Shown: in pieces, positions 11,733 through 24,327 of the stretch
Layout of the letters: each line of letters opens with the position of its first letter
How positions within the stretch are numbered: the stretch's first letter is position 1
Assembly (NCBI GenBank): GCA_004352715.1
Contig: SCFE01000007.1
Span: 2,951,731 to 3,015,730, forward strand
DNA length: 64,000 bases
Origin: Hofstenia miamia
Lineage: Eukaryota > Xenacoelomorpha > Acoela
Reading direction: 5' to 3'
Translations under genes and position numbers: made by a program
The notes under the pieces: model-generated
What the model was told of the DNA's origin: nothing
Seen by the model: the letters and a program-made list of their open reading frames with translations, nothing else
Databases searched by the model: none

Positions 11733-11979
11733 CAGGGGCGTACGCAGAATTTTCTGACAGGGGTACATCATCGTTATTACCCAATGCGGGGCCAAGCCCC
11801 ACGAAGAATTTTGAAAATATACAGAAAATAGACCCTAAAAATGCATTTGACGATCCTAGATTTTAAATTTTTCAATTTTTTACGAAAAAGTTTTTGATTT
11901 ATCCTGTCAAAATCAAATTTGGAAGCCTGACGGGAGGGGACATTCCACTATGTCCCCCCTCTCCCTGCGCACGCCACTG
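11733..11979 (+). mobile_element. hAT-type MITE, copy 2, perfect 8-bp target duplication
   Basis: Begins CAGGGGCGTACGCAG, ends CGCACGCCACTG, and is flanked by CACAGAGC at 11725-11732 and 11980-11987. It occupies the same site as 24080-24310, so this insertion predates duplication D. Confidence 0.9.
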
Positions 11980-12404
11980 CACAGAGCCTTAGTACTGAAA
12001 CTACTTAAACTGGTGGTTTTCCAGTGGCGGGTTTAGACATGATTCCAATGCTTCCGAAAGCATCTCAAATTGTTGGGAACAACAACACCCAATTAAAAAA
12101 TGAAAATTCACATTTACCCATAAAATCATTATCATTTGAAAACAACTTGAATTAGGTCCTAACTTAGATATTCAATTAGTAATTTCTTGCCTTACTATTT
12201 ACTTTCGTTTTGACTTTTTATTGCTTTTCCATTTATTTTTTCAACAATAATTTACTAAGAAATTATAATATATTAGAGATTTCTTTAAAAATCTCTTAAA
12301 ACTCTATGCCAAATCAATTTCGCTTATTTTATCGTTGCAGTTATTTATATTATGTACAAATTGTTACGCATATACTTATTTTATCAGAAAAAGTAATTTT
12401 GAAA

Positions 12405-12760
12405 TTCAACAAATTAGGTTATTGACAGGACCCCTGGAAAATAGCAAGCAAATATGCATGTGGTAGAAAACGATGGATCAGCTCTGCTTTCGCTACAACG
12501 CATAAAATAATTGCAAAATCTTTTACAAAAGTTAAAGCTACTTACATATGTTTGGAATTTCTGAATGTTGGGGCGATTTATCAGAATATACAGAAAACAG
12601 CTGCGTTCTAATGTGACATATTAATCCGTCAGATTACAAACAATGTGAAATAACGGTGTCCTTTTCAACTAAAATGTTAAGTATAACACAAAGATTTGTA
12701 GTGTGTTTATCAAGGCGACCCTTAAATCTTATTAAGGGTCTCCTTATGTTTATCCAAATA
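12405..12760. repeat. Conserved segment of unknown nature, second of three copies
   Basis: Corresponds to 25836-26165 in the other D block (high identity, with small indels) and more distantly to 5396-5640. The block D relative stays open for 99 codons on the plus strand, whereas this copy is frameshifted. Confidence 0.55.
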
Positions 12761-12955
12761 CATTTTTATATTGTATTGTAATAAGTTTTAAGGCAATGAT
12801 ATAATATTGCGCAATTTGCGAATTTCTCAGAACACACTTTTCCATTTAGCAATAAAACGGAATTTATACCGGTAATCTATGCCACAGAATATTTTACTAA
12901 CCAATCTTTGACAAGTCTTACGTTAGTTAGTTTTTGCTTTATTTAGCTATTTATA

Positions 12956-14373
12956 ATATATATATATATATTATATATATATATATATATACACATATTT
13001 AACCACATTTGCTGCGCAGTACATCATTTAAAAGAAGAAAGAACTGGAATCACAATTGATGATGTATTTTGTTTTCTGATAGATGTTGTTTACAAGTAAT
13101 TGTCTTGAAATATGGCTATTTCATAATTTCCTGTTTGGAATAATTAATTCCATTTTATTGCCTACAAAAACTAAAATAGATAGTTCAAAAATATTTTTTA
13201 AATTTCTATGGAGGAAGTATCTTCTAGACTTTAATGATAATGTTTTAATTAATATATACTTTCTAGAATGCAAAACCTTTAAAATAATTTACTCGAATAC
13301 AGGTAAATATAGGTAATACATAGACGTTTTGGAAACAGTAAAAATTGTGATATAATTTTATACTTAGGAAATCTCTTGTAATGATAATCTTCAATATCTG
13401 AATTGTGGCAAACATATAGTTAGGACCTCTTTGTTTTAAGGATAAGTATGCATTAAAATAATTTTCTTATGGTCATAAGTAGTTTAAGTAGATTATCTAG
13501 CTCATAATGTTGTCTTGACAAGGTCTTTAAATCCTGTTTTGAATTATAAATTGGAAATATTTTTTAATGTTCTATGGAATTTTCAATGTCCAATATTCAT
13601 TAACCACCAAATTCAAATGTGTTTTATCAAGTATTATGCAATAAAATTATCCCATTCATATAGTGAAAAGGACTTAAAATCTTAAAAAACATTGCGGTGA
13701 GGGTAGATTTCTATTTTAAAGGTTTTTCAATCCACACTTTTTTACTAAGAGCTGAAATGGGTTCTTAAAAATCATATTTGTGTCGCAATACGCTTTCAGT
13801 TTTGTCAGAACAAACAGGATGCCAGGTGACTTTTATTTTAATAACTTTGACGTCTCAAATCCAACTTAAGAATAAAACGTTTTTCATTAGTAAATTACAG
13901 CACTCTGAAAAAAAGTTTATGATAATATTATTGAGAAACATATCGCAAGTCAGCTCAACTTTATACAGAGACTTTGTAGTTAAATTTTTTACAACTTTTT
14001 ATAATTAAAATATTTTTATTTTATAAAAAAAATATTAAATCCACAATAACTACTAAACAAACAAAAATTGGCTTGTAAGGCCTTTTGGTGCTGACATATA
14101 TTTTCCAAAGAAGCAATTCCTCAATTTTTCTTTTTTTTTGAAAAAATGCTGTTTAATTGTACACGAAATGCATATTTATAGATTTTACCATTATATTTGT
14201 ATATAAATCATTATTTACGATATTTCTTTTTCTTAAAGAAAGCAGTTTAAATTCAATTCAAAATATATGTTTAAATTTTACATTTATAAGTTTTCCTGTA
14301 AATAAAAATAAAATATATTGATCTATTTAAAACATGAAAATATTTAGTCAATTAAATTGTAAGTACTTCATTC
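12956..14373. other. (TA)n tract and intergenic DNA
   Basis: (TA)n at about 12957-12991, then AT-rich sequence. Plus-strand frames of 77 (13083-13316) and 76 codons (13778-14008) show no domain, no splice context and low-complexity composition, so they are not called as genes. Confidence 0.5.
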
Positions 14374-14543
14374 CTAAACCTGAACTGTAACTTTTCCACC
14401 TAAATCTAACACTAATTTTGTGTGCTTGGTGATGTAAAATATTTCCGTAGTTATCAGTGAAACAGCAACGATATAGATGATAATCCACGCAACTTCTACA
14501 AATTCAAAAGAGTTGTAAAAGTTTGCTAGCTTCGGAAATATGC
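14374..14543 (-). CDS. Possible terminal exon with one transmembrane segment
   Basis: A splice acceptor (TTTATTTAG) at 14544-14545 is followed by about 55 codons ending in a stop. The translation has a hydrophobic stretch (VEVAWIIIYIVAVSLI) preceded by an aromatic segment and followed by a short basic/polar tail ending GGKVTVQV. This looks like the last membrane helix and cytoplasmic tail of a membrane protein. The exon at 16917-17193 lies upstream on the same strand and could belong to the same gene. Vague similarity to channel-type helices is not enough to name a family. Confidence 0.35.
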
Positions 14544-14556
14544 CTAAATAAATCAA

Positions 14557-16916
14557 TTGAAGTACAAAAATCTATACACATATATTTATACACTATGAAT
14601 TCTGTTTTGAAATACATATTATTTGGCAGCAAATATTATAAATGTAAAATCGTTTCGCCATGGCCGCCACCACAGAGCTAAAACTGTGCCATGTCGTGCT
14701 TATGTCATGCCGTCCTTAAAACGGTGACTTTTTCATCAGTGCTGTGCCATGATCAAAATTTATTAAGCAAATATATTCCTTAAGCTAATGATTTGGTTAT
14801 TAACTTTTAATCTAGCTTGTAATGATTAGCTTAGATTTTGTTAAAAACTATTAAGCATCTATGGATTTAAGCATTTTCATCAGTGCAGGTTAAGTTTCAT
14901 CTGCAGTAGTGGTTATCAGAATGAAATGGTCGATGACAAGAAGGATGGAAATTTTCCATCTGTGGTACTGGCTCCTATATTGTTTTAGAATTTCTTTAGT
15001 TGCTTAAATGCAGCTCTGGGTTTATTTCCTTCTAATTGCATACTCCAGTATATTGATTCAGCGTTTACATATTTTTGAAGAAAACGAAAACATAATCAGT
15101 TCTTCATTCGATTTAAATCTGATCGGGGCATCCATCTAGTACTGAGTACCGTTTCTAGTGAGGCCAGTAATTGATCGCATTAGGCAATGTACAGGAAGAG
15201 CATGAGACATAAAGGCCTTTGCCTGTTTGAAACTGGCCCTCTACTACTAAGGTATCAACTTTTATATAACTCTATATTCTGTAGCAAGAGTGCAAGTCAT
15301 AGCTTTTTGCTAAAATTGCTAAATATCATGTTTATTTCAAATTTCTGAAAAAAATATACATTTATATACATTTATGTGTGACTAAGATTATACATTTAAT
15401 TGATTTTTTTATCGAATGAATTTTGTATAAATTTTATATTTTTGCAATATTTAAATTAACTCCCAGCACAATTAAGCCTACATTTGCCTGAAAATATATT
15501 ATAAATTTGAAATACTTTGTAATATATATTGCAATTATCAAAATATTTGAAGTCAGTTTTATTCATGTATATATTTTGCTATTAATTTTGTAAGTTTCTG
15601 ATCACGATTGTTTTCATTGCAAGCCCCCTTCTGTGATGTGCAGGAAACTGAATTGGTTACACAAGTCTCATCTACCCATGATGATTAACTTGCAAATGTT
15701 ATCAAAGTATTACTTACTTCATAACACTTTTATAGAAGAAATAGCACAATTAGAAATCCTTAGAGATCATTTTTAATTTAGACTTAACCAATTAAATTTT
15801 TTGAAATAACATGACATTCAAAAATTCAATATTGTGTGTACATCCAAACATGTTAAAAAATTCATTTTACAGACCGAAATAAATTGAGCATGCAATGAAA
15901 ACACGTCATCTAACCTTCAGGTTGATTTTCATCACGTGATTTATACGTCCAACACTATATACGAAACAATTTGTAACAGTAAAGATTGCCACGTGGAATA
16001 TAAAATTATTACATATAAATTCCAAACATCTGGCTAAGTTTGATCTCTTGATGTTAGTCAAAACCAAAGGATTTGAAATTATAACGACAAAGATGTACCG
16101 ACAAACTGTAAATTTTTCGTTTCATCGTTCCCTACAAAAGCATCTAAAAAGAATTCCTACCACAGAGGTTTGTGTCTGACATTTGACTTGCACAGATTTT
16201 TAAAAGAAGAACATATTTCCACGTTGATCCTTCAATAAAAAATGGAATGTCTCTATTTGCACAGAACTTGTCTAAGCAGCATTCATTTTAATAATCTCAT
16301 CACAAAACAGGCTTATTTGGACAAATCAATTTACTTTCCATGGCTTAGTGTTGTGCAATTAAGCTGATTCAACTTTCTCTAGATTGATATATTGAAAAAG
16401 CAAATGTACAACACAGAGCTTAGCAGCAAAAAGTTATGACTTTAAAACTTTTTAAAAGATGTGTATGATAGAGCAAATATAATGTTACTGTCCCTGCTGT
16501 ATTCCTAAATACTGTAATTAATAAGAGGGTTTGGGTCTTCAATCAAATTCAAGAAGGTGAGCTGAGCTCCCCTGAGCACCTCTCGAGCACATCCTTGGTC
16601 ATTGGCTCCACAATTCTAATAATATTCTAATATTAAAATTATTTAAGTACATGGTAAGTCTATTCAAAATTTATAAACCTTAATATCAAGTTAAATTGAT
16701 ATATATTCAGTGGGCCCTGGTTAGAAGCATCTTTTATCAGCAGGAAGATGCTTTATAGAATGCTAATTTTACTTGAATCACTTTGAATAAATGATAAATT
16801 CGCTCCCTAATCATCAACTTGTAGAACAATAAAAATTATGGTAAATGATTTGCGGCATAATATAGAACTTAGTTATCGTTATTGAAATTTATGGTATGGA
16901 ATGCCTTTCCACTTAC
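14557..16916. other. Presumed intron or intergenic, no element recognised
   Basis: About 2.4 kb between two candidate minus-strand exons. I see no repeat partners in the window and no strong domain. Short open stretches near 16060-16200 on the plus strand remain uninterpreted. Confidence 0.4.
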
Positions 16917-17193
16917 CTGTCTTCTTAGTGATAAATTGAGCCCCAGATATGGGGTTGTTGTATGCTAGATATTTATTTTGGCCTTTTCCAGAGCGAAAGA
17001 CGACAGCTGCGCGTTGGGAATGGCTCAGAAGAATTTTTAGTTCTGTATTTTTTAAATAGTACTTCGGCCTTAAGATCTCGAGGGATCCGCATGTTGAAAT
17101 TATCATTTGCCAGTCACTGAGATCCAGATTTGAAGCGTTATTAAAAGCATAGTCATGTAGTGTTTCTGCTGTGACTTCATTGCAAAATATTGT
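16917..17193 (-). CDS. Well-formed internal exon of an unidentified host gene
   Basis: A 277-bp exon with acceptor TTATTTAG (17194-17195) and a perfect donor ACAG|GTAAGT (exon end 16917) is open throughout: about 92 codons, phase change 1. The translation contains TIFCNEVTAETLHDYAFNN, then CGSLEILRPKYYLKNTELKI and RAAVVFRSGKGQNKYLAYNN. Two cysteines, alternating hydrophobic strands and lack of low complexity suggest an extracellular beta-rich domain, loosely CUB-like. Codon composition is less AT-biased than its flanks. This is the best evidence in the window for a host gene unrelated to TRAFs. Family not recognised. Confidence 0.6.
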
Positions 17194-17362
17194 CTAAATA
17201 AAGCGATCATGGATTATTACTTAATTATAATATTTCTTTAAGATTTCTGACACATTCTGCTTTCTAAAAGTCATACATGCGAAATTTTATAGTTTAAGAA
17301 TAGTATTAATGTTCTGTATTACACCTCTAAATTTAATCAACTATATATATATATATATATAT

Positions 17363-20147
17363 GGGGTGGCTCGTGCCCCGAACTACAGGGCGTGCTAGTA
17401 AACGTCAAATGAAATATCAATGATACTAGGTCTTATAAAACCACCAAACCGTTATTTGTTTGTTTCCGGACCTCATTATAACTCATAATTTTGATATAAT
17501 AATTTTGATATAAGGTACATGTACAGAAAAAACACTGCGAGTATTTAGGATGTTGTATTTTTGGTATGCATAAATGACAAAAACGTTCAATTTATTTATA
17601 ATTATCTTTATGCGCATGTCCTTCATTAATGCAAAACGATCGATGATGTCATTGTAGCTAATTGAATCAGCAATTTCATTTTCAACTGAAATTAGCATGA
17701 GACTTTCCAATCTTTCTTCTAACATCGTTGACCGGAGGACTGACTCGATCCGATTCAGGCTCAACCAGTACCATGGTAACAGGGATAGTCAAAATTAATT
17801 TCAAGAGCTTGCTAACTTCTGAGAGTGCATCATGAAGATCATTGTCATAAATGAATTTTAACATATCACTGATATCCATCTTAAATTGATCAGACGAGTA
17901 TACGACACACAACTGTGATTTCAATCGAGGAAAATCAAATAAATCTTTGTATACAGAATACTTTAACACAGAAAATATCTTCAGTGGAAATTCGCGTCTG
18001 TAATTATGAAATTGGTCCTGATTTAGTAGAGTGAAAAAGGACAAGACTGTCATATCTTGAAAACGAGTTTGAAGATTTTGAATTAATATATTGATGATCG
18101 AGAAGAAAACTGATTCATAATGTGCCAATCTGTGGGCTTCGCTTTCAAATGCTTGACTTCGAGTCTGCATGTTACAGCTTGTTTCGAACCGTGATATAGC
18201 TGTCGCGATTTTGGAAAACACATCACTACACCGAAGTTTACGCAAATCCTCAATGGTTTGCTCAACAGCACCATGAGCTGTGTGCAAAAGCAAAGAAGCC
18301 TTCTGTAATCTTTGAAACAAAATGTGACACAAAGGCAAAGTCGTATTGAATATTTCAAGCATAACAATAAAGTTGAAATCTCTCAACTTACCCAACAGAG
18401 ACCCTGCTTTATCTATGGTCACACAATCCCAGTCGCTGTTATTATCACGTATCGACGAAAAACATTCACATAAACTTTCAAAATTTTCGTGAACAACGGA
18501 AACAGCTCTGTGATTATACGACCATCGTATTGGAGTTATCGATATCATTCTTTTGCCACTTTTACCACAAATTTCACTCAGATGGGAGCGGCGCTTTGCT
18601 GAATGATTAAAAAAAGCATGAAAAGATGAAATATCAGAAAAAAAGTTCTTAACGTATTGGTTAGAGCAGCAAGCTCTCGATAAAGATAAATTCAAGCGGT
18701 GCGCAAAACAATGGACATAAAGCGCCATCGGGTAATGCGAACGAATTACAGTATGCACTCCATTTCGAGAACCTGCCATCGTAGAACATCCGTCGTATGT
18801 TTGAGAAACAAGCTTTGCCTTGGGATCGAAATCAGCGATATTAGCTAACACTGTTTTAGAAATATTATCTGCATTTTGGCTGATAGAGATATCAGAGAGC
18901 CCAAGAAAGCGTTCGTAAACATTACCGTTCCTTTCATAACGTACTGTTATTGCCAATTGGCTTCTAACAGAGCGATCAGATGTTTCATCTACAAGGATCG
19001 AAAAAAAGTCGCTATCATTAATTTGTGAACGAATTACATTCTTAATTTCAGAAGCAATAGAAAATATGAGATCATTTTGTATGGTTTTAGAATCACCCTT
19101 GAAGACGGAAGAGTTTTCAAAATGTTCTTTTAATAAGGGGTCGTACTTCTGTATAAGAGCACTTATCTCTTTAAAGTTACCTCTGTTCATTGAGTCGATA
19201 GATTCGTCGTGTCCGCGGAATGCGAGTTCATTTTTCGCCAAAAGTAGGCAAATATCTATCAGTCGTCGTAGGATATCTCTATTCTTACTCACTTCAGCAT
19301 TGTGAATATCAACAGATAGTTTTCGTGCTTCTGACAATGCGACGTCAATAGGTGAAACTTTAAGAAAAAGTTTCAATTTAACACTATTATCCACATGAGC
19401 AACCGACTTTTCGTGCTTTGAAATAGCACCTGATAAATGTGCAAGGTCATCGAAACCTTTAACGGTCCAAGGATGACACGCTTCTCTTTTCGTATCAAAC
19501 AAGAGACACGGAAAACAAAACAATCGCTTACGCATCGGACATGCAGTCAACCATTCTTTTCTGTCGAACCACGAGGAGTTGAATTTTCTGTTCTGCTTTC
19601 CAACCTTTTCTGACCAATGTATTTTAGGTGTATGTCTCCCACGTTCAACAATAGTTTTTTTTTCTTCGCTGGATAGTCGAGAAAAAGGATTGTTTATTAA
19701 AAAGTTCACTGTATTGATTTCATCCATGTCTTGTGAAGTATAAACAGTCGGTGAGATCGCTGTCAGTGGAGAGAAGGCGAGCAACAGACGGTCGTCCTGA
19801 TTTCAATTAGCACACCCACTCGCGTTTTCCTTGACGTGAGTGGCTGAGGTAATCTCGCATTTGATTGGTTGATCACTGGTAATTCGTCAGAGGGAAATCA
19901 TTCAGTCGTTCTAATATCTGACAGCACACCCTACCGATACTCCAATGTCATCGAATCCATGCAAAATATTTGTGTGAATGTGGCTGATGGAAAAGGAGTT
20001 CAACGACATTTCTGTAGGCATATTTTGATCTCAAACAAACATTATTCAACATATTAACATACAACTGCACAGTGCACATTATTTTTGGGACAGGAAAATA
20101 GAGCAGGCGTCTTAGCACGCCTAGCACACCCTGACGAGCCGCCTCTG
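17363..20147 (-). mobile_element. hAT/ZMYM1-like DNA transposon inserted in (TA)n
   Basis: Ends GGGGTGGCTCGT (left) and CAGAGGCGGCTCGT (right, reverse complement) pair, and subterminal GGGCGTGCTAG / AGGCGTGCTAA also pair. Both flanks are TA repeat, so an 8-bp target duplication cannot be separated from the microsatellite. The single large minus-strand gene inside is a TTF-zinc-finger/DUF4371/hAT transposase. Length 2785 bp is usual for the group. A right-end fragment of a second copy lies at 21403-21597. Confidence 0.85.
17483..19784 (-). pseudogene. hAT-type transposase (zinc finger MYM1-like), frameshifted at the C-terminal dimerisation domain
   Basis: The main frame (17682-19784) is 700 codons. 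Residues ~55-135 form a TTF-type zinc finger (WLTACPMRKRLFCFPC, then KHEKSVAH). DUF4371/RNase-H-like core follows, with the first acidic residue in LVDETSDRS (D266), the second in YDGCSTMAG (D331), and the HCFAHRLNL box (residues 358-366). At LTIPVT the conserved hATC segment loses its usual arginine-serine-phenylalanine motif and the frame shifts; the rest (LEERLESLMLISVENEIAD) continues in another frame to 17483. This one lesion probably inactivates the copy. The same family has been domesticated in vertebrates as ZMYM1-like genes, but TIRs here mark a transposon. Confidence 0.85.
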
Positions 20148-20159
20148 ATATATATTTAG

Positions 20160-20614
20160 GTGGATCGTTTTAGGGGGGACCAGAATTTTTTAGAATGAAC
20201 GTAAAAATGCTTTGTGTGAATTATCAGACAGAAACTAAAAGTTTTAGAGGTTCTTATATTATTTTGAAATTTGTGAGTAACTGCTTCCAAATATTTCAAA
20301 ACAAATTCTCCATATTTTAAGACATGGTATTGAAATGAAATGATTGACAGTTTAAAATGTTTTTTGAGGTCATATAAACAATTGATACAAATATGATGAA
20401 AATCAATCATGATCTAGAGTTTCCTATAAGACAGAAGGTGTTATAAAATATCCAAGTTTCATGGGTCTATCGACTTTTCAACGAAATTTTAGAGTTTCTC
20501 TGTTTTCAAAGTTGTTAAGAGCAATAATAAATTCCTTGCAATATTATGGAAAGGAAACTAAACATATTTTCCATCATTTATTATCAGACAGTACATAAAA
20601 CTATTCTCTATTTT
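20160..20614. other. Flank between hAT element and decayed gene, nothing recognised
   Basis: AT-rich sequence without partner repeats in the window; it may be the 3' part of the decayed gene on the minus strand. Confidence 0.4.
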
Positions 20615-21400
20615 TTAAATTACACAGGAAAAATATTCGAAACAAGCAAGCGATGAAAATGAACGAAAATTTTGTACAATTAAATTATTCATTTCTAACA
20701 TAGTCCTTTTTGGAATTGAATGCCGGAATTCGTTTGCAGGATGGTATCCGGGAGCGTCGGAGACCAACTTGATCGCACGTTCAACAGCCTGTGTGAAGAG
20801 GCATTTCTTCGACTTCAAAAGTGGCTCGAGTTAAGATGAAGTTTTCAATTTCTTCTAATGTGAATTTTCTTGTCAATGGTGGCTCTGACACAAATTGTTG
20901 CCAATCGATCATATTCACATAGTCCTCGCACTCAAAGTTCAATTTTGGCAGAGAAAATTTTCTGATTTTACTTTGATGTGTCAACTCATTTCTTGCTTTT
21001 TTGATTTTTCTCCATGCGAGTTCTCGAATTTTATGGCAGTTCATCAGAAAGCATCGACAAAAGAACATTTTCGGGTTGTGAGAAAAATGCATTCCTCTGT
21101 ATGACTGGTTTTACGACATCTTGAACAGCTTTCGGATGTTTTTTCATCAAATGAGGATGACCAATGGCGCAATGGCAATTCGTTAGCATGTAACATACAT
21201 ACAAACCAATGCAATGGGCGACCGGCTTTTTCTTCCAGAAGTTTGATGATTCCGCCACTAGTACCAGTATTAGTTGCAGCCCATGACATCCTACTGCTAA
21301 TAATGTGCTGAACCTGATATCATTTTTTTCAAAAAAATCTGTCAGAGCATCTGCGATTCCACGAGCCGTTCCATGTCTTGGTACTAAATATCCTATATAG
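20615..21400 (-). pseudogene. Decayed gene of an uncharacterised, repeat-associated invertebrate family
   Basis: Pieces in several minus-strand frames, read 5' to 3': GYLVPRHGTARGIADAL, then TNTGTSGGIIKLLEEKAGRP, LHWFVCMLHANELPLRH, a middle block SQPLTRKFTLEEIENF-like, EVEEMPLHT, and QAVERAIKLVSDA. From memory of predicted proteins, the order and motifs (LLEEK..RP..W..C.LH.NELP.RH; HTQAVER..KLV) recur in many invertebrate multi-copy unannotated proteins. At least three frameshifts split them. The 5' end is cut by the single-N join at 21402. Function unknown; the family behaves like a mobile or amplified gene. Confidence 0.65.
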
Positions 21401-21402
21401 TN

Positions 21403-21597
21403 TCCATGCAAAATATTTGTGTGAATGTGGCTGATGGAAAAGGAGTTCAACGACATTTCTGTAGGCATATTTTGATCTCAAACAAACATTATTCAACATA
21501 TTAACATACAACTGCACAGTGCACATTATTTTTGGGACAGGAAAATAGAGCAGGCGTCTTAGCACGCCTAGCACACCCCGACGAGCCGCCTCTGATA
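21403..21597 (-). mobile_element. Right-end fragment of the hAT/ZMYM1-like element
   Basis: Bases after the N at 21402 match 19955-20147 almost perfectly, including the terminus CGAGCCGCCTCTG, and then run into (TA)n. Either a second insertion into the same microsatellite type or an assembly overlap; the neighbouring (TA)n differs from that at 20148. Confidence 0.85.
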
Positions 21598-21738
21598 TAT
21601 ATATATATATATATATATACCTACAATTGTATATTGTGTGAATTAGCAATTGAATCCTAAATCCTTTAGTTTTTAACATCAGAGGTCAGCGTACAGTGCA
21701 AGTCATTGTTGACAATTCCTTCTCATATATATTATTTG

Positions 21739-21981
21739 CAGGGGCGTACCCAGGATTTTCTGACGGGGGAACATCATTGTTATTTCCTAATGCGGGGCAA
21801 AGCCCCGCGAAAATTTTTGAAAATATTGAGAAAATAGACCCTAAAAAATGCATTTCACGATCCTAGATTTTAAATTTTTCAATTTTTTAGAAAAATTTTT
21901 TGATTTATCCAGTCAAAATTAAATTTGGAAACCTGACAGGGGGGGACATTCCATCATGTCCCCCCCCTGGGTACGCCACTG
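21739..21981 (+). mobile_element. hAT-type MITE, copy 3, with empty site in block D copy 1
   Basis: Begins CAGGGGCGTACCCAGG, ends GGGTACGCCACTG, flanked by ATTATTTG at 21731-21738 and 21982-21989. The paralogous site near 9630 has a single ATTATTTG and no insert, proving a post-duplication insertion. Confidence 0.95.
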
Positions 21982-23075
21982 ATTATTTGAATGTTATTCA
22001 ATGCAAGAAAATTGCATTCATACTAATGTGTTTATAATAGGAAATGAAATTATTTACCAACCCACACCCGTAAAATTTTAAGCGACATTACCCGACCCAC
22101 ACTCGCAACCCGCGTCAATCCTTGCCGTCACCCTAATTTGCTTTCATAAAACAAGGTAAGAAACAAAATCATAAAGATTGATTAGCTAAAAATGCAAAAT
22201 GCAACAAGTCACATTATATAGCGAAAAATTTTAATACCTTTTCGAACAGTTCATATTAGTTTTCTTAGTTATAATTCCACTAATCCATAACCAAGCCATT
22301 AGATCTGTGCTAATATTTAACTTCAATCCAGTTGCGTACGCCTACACCGTAATCAAAATGTAGATTAGCATCAGTAATTTGTCGAAAAAATCAATTTCTG
22401 AAAATTGCCAATGGTGGACACAAATATTTATAGAGAAAATATCAATTACTTGCTATTCGTGATGCAAACTCACAGTTATGGAACTATGAAATGTATGTAG
22501 ATGACTTTACTTAATAGTTTACTTTGAACGCGATGTCTCTTGTTAAACAAACAATATAATGTTAAACAAAATAATATTTTCGTCCCCCCACGTCCCCATA
22601 AAATTTAAAAAAGAAATAAGTAGGGGGCCGCCTTTGCCCCCCAAGAGTACCGCCCTGCCTATTAATAAGCTATTGCAATGCATTATAAGTTCTCATTTAT
22701 GGCTTTGCGCTCTACTCAGACCATGAATAACAATATTACAACCACAGTGTATTAATGATAAAATATTTTGGTATGACTAAGCTGAATTACCTACAAATTG
22801 TTAAAATTTTTGCAACATTTGGAGACAAAACAACCAAGAAATTATTGCAGTTATTTCAATATTGAATTTTGGAAACAACACATGCTTTAGCAACAAATTA
22901 ACCAGAAATAACTTCTATGTAACCATAATAACGAAATGTCTCCAAAATGTCACCTAATTTGCTTTTGGGGAAGCTTATTTAAAAGTGAAAGCAGTAGAAT
23001 GGATAAGTAATTTTACTTACAAGAAAATTTTTTGTCAAAATTAGAAAACTTATTGAGATGTTCTGGAAGAAAATA

Positions 23076-23979
23076 TAGTATGCGGATAAATGGAAGTTAC
23101 AAAATTTGAAGCTATGTGGTACTGCTATGCTTAGTACCACAAAATTGCCTATTATATTTTTAATATTTGTTAACAATAAGCTTTCAAACGAGCCCAACTT
23201 AGTTTCATTTGAATGATAATTATTATAATTTTGACAAAAACTGAAAGTAGAATCAAATTTTCAATAGTGCCAAGTCTGACAATTCATTTTTCTAGCGACT
23301 CCAAGCTGTTCACGGCATTTTTGATTGAACTTCTTCTTCAATGAGGTGAAGTAGGAGTCATATTTTGTCTCTGCAGTTCCTTGACTTTAGTTTTGTTTCG
23401 ACGGATGAGAGCATTCTTCATAAACCAGAGCCTTCGGCAAAGCCCAGATCTTCTCTATTGGGCGAATTTCGGGAACATTGGATAGATTTTCTTGCTTCTT
23501 TACATTGGGAATTCACCTGATTGTTTTTCATTAACATTGAATTTGGAAGCAGATTTCCTCAGAGAACATCCGGATTTATTCATGAACATCTTGACAATTT
23601 GTTGTTCTTCTTTTGGGCTGAATTTTGACTTTCCCCCAACCAGCTTTCATTTCATTTGAGTTGTTCGATTCCAATCAATTGAGAATATAGTAGATCGAGT
23701 GTATATTCATTCCTATACGAGAAATTGTGAAACAGTAATGTTTTTGGCTTCTCTTTGCAATCTTTCTGTGCTGCAAAAAATATAGCAAATGATTTTGCCA
23801 CGATCAGGTCTATTGAGACCCATTGACATGATGAATTGATGTGAAACTTTTTGTAACACAACGATTTGCGGAAAATTGATTATTTTGCAATTTACAACTT
23901 CAGTGTCATTTTGATGTTTCAAACGGAAATACCCGAAAAATTGAAATACATCGTGTCACGTTCATTTATCCGCATACTA
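23076..23979 (-). mobile_element. Degenerate Tc1/mariner-type element, copy 2
   Basis: Same termini, TA flanks (23074-23075, 23980-23981), length (904 bp) and broken transposase pieces as 10730-11633; it was duplicated with block D rather than inserted independently. Confidence 0.75.
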
Positions 23980-24079
23980 TAATATAACAATAATAAGACA
24001 GTGATTAGGCACTTAAAAGGAAATTGCTAATAAAATTTCAAAAAATGGTTATTTTTTTAACTACCTCCATCCACAGAGC

Positions 24080-24310
24080 CAGGGGCGTACGCAGAATTTT
24101 CTGACAGGCGTACATCATCGTTATTACCCAATGCGGGGCCAAGCCCCACGAAGAATTTTGAAAATATACAGAAAATAGACCCTAAAAATGCATTTGACGA
24201 TCCTAGATTTTAAATTTTTCAATTTTTTGATTTATCCATTCAAAATCAAATTTGGAAGCCTGACGGAGGGGGGGGGGAATTCCACTATGTCCCCCCTGCG
24301 CACGCCACTG
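24080..24310 (+). mobile_element. hAT-type MITE, copy 4, perfect 8-bp target duplication
   Basis: Same insertion site as 11733-11979 (CACAGAGC flanks at 24072-24079 and 24311-24318). It carries a deletion of about 15 bp near its middle relative to its paralog. Confidence 0.9.
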
Positions 24311-24327
24311 CACAGAGCCTTAGTACT

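Larger units (their letters stand above)
9509..12955. repeat. Segmental duplication block D, copy 1
   Basis: Collinear with 21620-26328. The copies are closely similar and share a degenerate Tc1/mariner element and one hAT MITE. Copy 1 lacks the MITE at 21739-21981 and the element at 24328-25443, so 9630-9640 and 11995-11996 are their empty sites. Both copies start at the right edge of a (TA)n tract and end at another one. Confidence 0.9.
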
